Source: Sclerotiophoma versabilis (Eukaryota > Ascomycota > Dothideomycetes > Pleosporales > Didymellaceae). Taken from it: DNA of 64,000 nucleotides. Below, one piece after another: positions 62,422 through 64,000 of the stretch. The notes under the pieces are model-generated. The model saw only the letters and a program-made list of their open reading frames with translations, did not search any database and had not been told where the DNA came from. The position numbers and the translations under genes were made by a program. The stretch is from the NCBI GenBank assembly GCA_012274445.1, contig JAAROD010000093.1, forward strand, positions 186,001-250,000, given 5' to 3'. Numbering within the stretch: the stretch's first letter is position 1; each line of letters opens with the position of its first letter.

Positions 62422-63626
62422 TTATTCAAACATTCCAATCTTGGCGTAAAAACCTACTTTACCTTCTTGCCAAAGCCAGAAGGCTTGAGCGAATTCCTGC
62501 ACTTCAGAGTTGCCGAGCACCATGGACAGTGTGCCGTCAAACGATAGCTTCTCTTCGGTCTCTGCTACATATTTGACATATCTTCCTTGTTTGTCGCGTC
62601 TCTCGCGGACGGAGAGTGGCTCTTGATATGAAGGTCCATTCATCGCTGGTGGAACGACTCTGAGATCCTTGATGAACTCAACCAGCTCCCACGGAGCTAC
62701 TATCGCGTCTTCCCAATCGATTATCGCCTTAACGTTGCAGTTGTCATCCATCAAAATGTTGCTTCGATAGAGATCGCCGTGAATCACAGGGAAAGGATCT
62801 TTCCTGAAGTTGTAAGACTTGGCGAATTTGGCAACTTGCAAGGGGAAGCCTGCAAGAGAGTCCCACAACTCTTCAAAGTGTTCAGGAGGCGACAATTTTT
62901 TGACCGTATCCCTCGAGAACGGAAAAACTGCACCTGTGGCCCATTGCGCAAAGAAGTCCGCCGATGTCAGGAAGGGCCCGCCTATTCCAGGTATTGGCCC
63001 GACTGAGTAACCATTCCTCGTCTCGGTGATGCATCCTATCATAGGGAAACGCACCGAAGACATCTCTGCCTGTCAAGATGAGATGAGAACGGAATCGATC
63101 AGCTGTGAGTGACTGTTACCTGTATCCTTGCCATTGCTGCGTAGTATCTCTCTTCCCATCCAGCCGTCATCTGAGTTTCTCTTGAGAAATCCTCGCCAAG
63201 CACATTCATAGCAGTGTCTGCATGGACGTACTGCTGTACGGTAAATGCAGCTCTGACCGGACTGTCCTCGGCCGTACGATATGCAATTATCCTAGGTACG
63301 GGAATACTGGACCGTTGTTGGATGACTCTGACGGCGCAGACCTCGTGTAGCAGCCTCTTAGAAGAGGCTGCAGAGGGTGGCGTTTTCTGTACTCGTACGA
63401 TCCATGTGTCTCCGTCGCTAAATTCAAGTCTTCGAACAATATGAAGTCCTCCTTCACTGTGAGCCGCGGACAGTTCGCACGCAATATCAACGTTCTCGCT
63501 TGTGAACGCTCTTCGCTTCTCAGCAATGGCAAACTTTCGCAATGCCTCCCAATTAATAGAAGCCGACAAGGACTTGTCGTTCTTCACCTTAACCCAACTC
63601 GGCGGAGGAGGAGTTCTGGCAGGCAT
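62422..63626 (-). CDS. aminoglycoside phosphotransferase (APH) family kinase-like protein
   Basis: Two exons, 63626-63120 and 63069-62422, separated by a 49-nt intron; spliced 1155 nt, 384 aa. The kinase-like fold shows a nucleotide-loop region (GLHIVRRLEFSDGDTWIVRVQ, with the possible ATP-contact residue in VRVQ), a helix with LLHEVCAVRVIQ, and the catalytic Brenner motif HGDLYRSNILMDD (about residue 264) followed by IIDWEDA (metal-binding Asp). Fungi encode dozens of such proteins; most phosphorylate unknown small molecules and are not antibiotic-resistance genes. The first ATG of the frame (63752) would add 42 residues; the ATG at 63626 gives the better family length. Confidence 0.8.
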
Positions 63627-63830
63627 TATGCTGCATCCCAGGAGTGCGCGAAAATATGGTGACTGACAACTTGTAGCGAAGGCGCGGTGCTTTCGATACA
63701 CTTGGGCGGGAATATAGGAGATGAAGTGAGAAGGCTGCAGGAATCTGATCAAAGCGCTAAGATCAAAACGGCTTGGTTAATGTTGTACGAGACTAGGCAT
63801 GTCACACGCTAGTCTTTACACGCTAAGGTA

Positions 63831-64000
63831 AGCTCCTGCACGGTCACACCACCCTGCAGGAAATAATCGGACACTTTCCTGATGACTCAGCCCCTAACCC
63901 TAACTAAGCCAGCCAGCCACCAACGTCTCAACTTTTTGTCCCTATAACTCTACTAAATCTTACTATTTTTGAATAAATGATGCTTCTACATAATTGCAAA
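63831..64000 (+). mobile_element. possible left end of another Fot1-like element
   Basis: After TA at 63829-63830 there is CTCCTGCACGGTCACACCACC, and further on CCACCAAC...TTTTTGTCCCTATAACTC, which resembles the leaders of F1 and Z (CACCAAC/TTTTGACCCCCCTATAAC). The window ends before a transposase start can be seen. Two CCCTAA units lie at 63892-63903. Confidence 0.35.

Noticed and set aside
62422..63626. Antibiotic-resistance gene
   Set aside because: The APH fold is shared by many fungal kinases of unknown substrate; nothing here points to aminoglycosides.

Overview
The window reads as nuclear DNA of a filamentous ascomycete (Pezizomycotina; perhaps a dothideomycete, but that is only a guess). 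Short GT-AG introns of 45-70 nt split the genes. The gene families are typically fungal: PTR2 and DHA MFS transporters, a bZIP regulator, F-box/LRR proteins, a DUF3455 secreted protein, an NWD-type NLR, an APH-like kinase and Fot1/pogo transposons. I saw no rRNA, tRNA or CRISPR.

1-31.7 kb is ordinary gene space. It holds an HxxxD acyltransferase, a five-exon PTR2 transporter, a five-exon MFS exporter, two coiled-coil proteins, a bZIP factor, an F-box-like protein, a PAQR membrane protein, a DUF3455 secreted protein, a divergent cyclin, an acidic protein, a SANT/Myb protein, a C2H2 factor, a coiled-coil protein with a J-like segment and a GPI-type surface protein. It ends in a broken NACHT-WD40 NLR whose 5' end is cut off by a transposon at 31770. 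The first genes (acyltransferase, transporters, bZIP) look like a small export or detoxification neighbourhood, but no backbone synthase is present.

31.77-58.61 kb is a nested transposon island. Two inverted arms of 6,980 bp (31771-38750 and 51630-58609) are practically identical and each ends in a 44-bp Fot1-like terminal inverted repeat next to TA. Each arm holds a complete Tad/I-type LINE (zinc-knuckle ORF1; ORF2 with endonuclease, reverse transcriptase and RNase H), followed by the C-terminal part of a pogo/Fot1 transposase. Between the arms lie pieces of at least four further DDE transposons (called X, Y, Z, W here), an older LINE piece, two small secreted-protein ORFs and a broken GcvT/LigM-like gene.

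The main discovery candidate is the LINE's target choice. In three different transposase genes (F1, X, Z) LINE sequence begins in sense orientation at the same place: directly after the conserved G-(I/L)-x-P-x-N motif that closes the DDE domain, which is residue 376 in both F1 and Z. In F1 a short element sharing the LINE ends and a full LINE stand head to tail, each ending in the same 13-bp target sequence, as expected when a site-specific element reuses a regenerated site. The LINE appears to be a retrotransposon specialised on Fot1/pogo transposase genes. It leaves the catalytic half intact and supplies an in-frame ATG to the severed C-terminal half.

58.6-64 kb returns to gene space: a two-exon F-box-like gene with a 16-bp minisatellite directly upstream, small hypothetical proteins, an APH-family kinase-like gene and, at the right edge, the possible start of another Fot1-like element with two telomere-type repeats.
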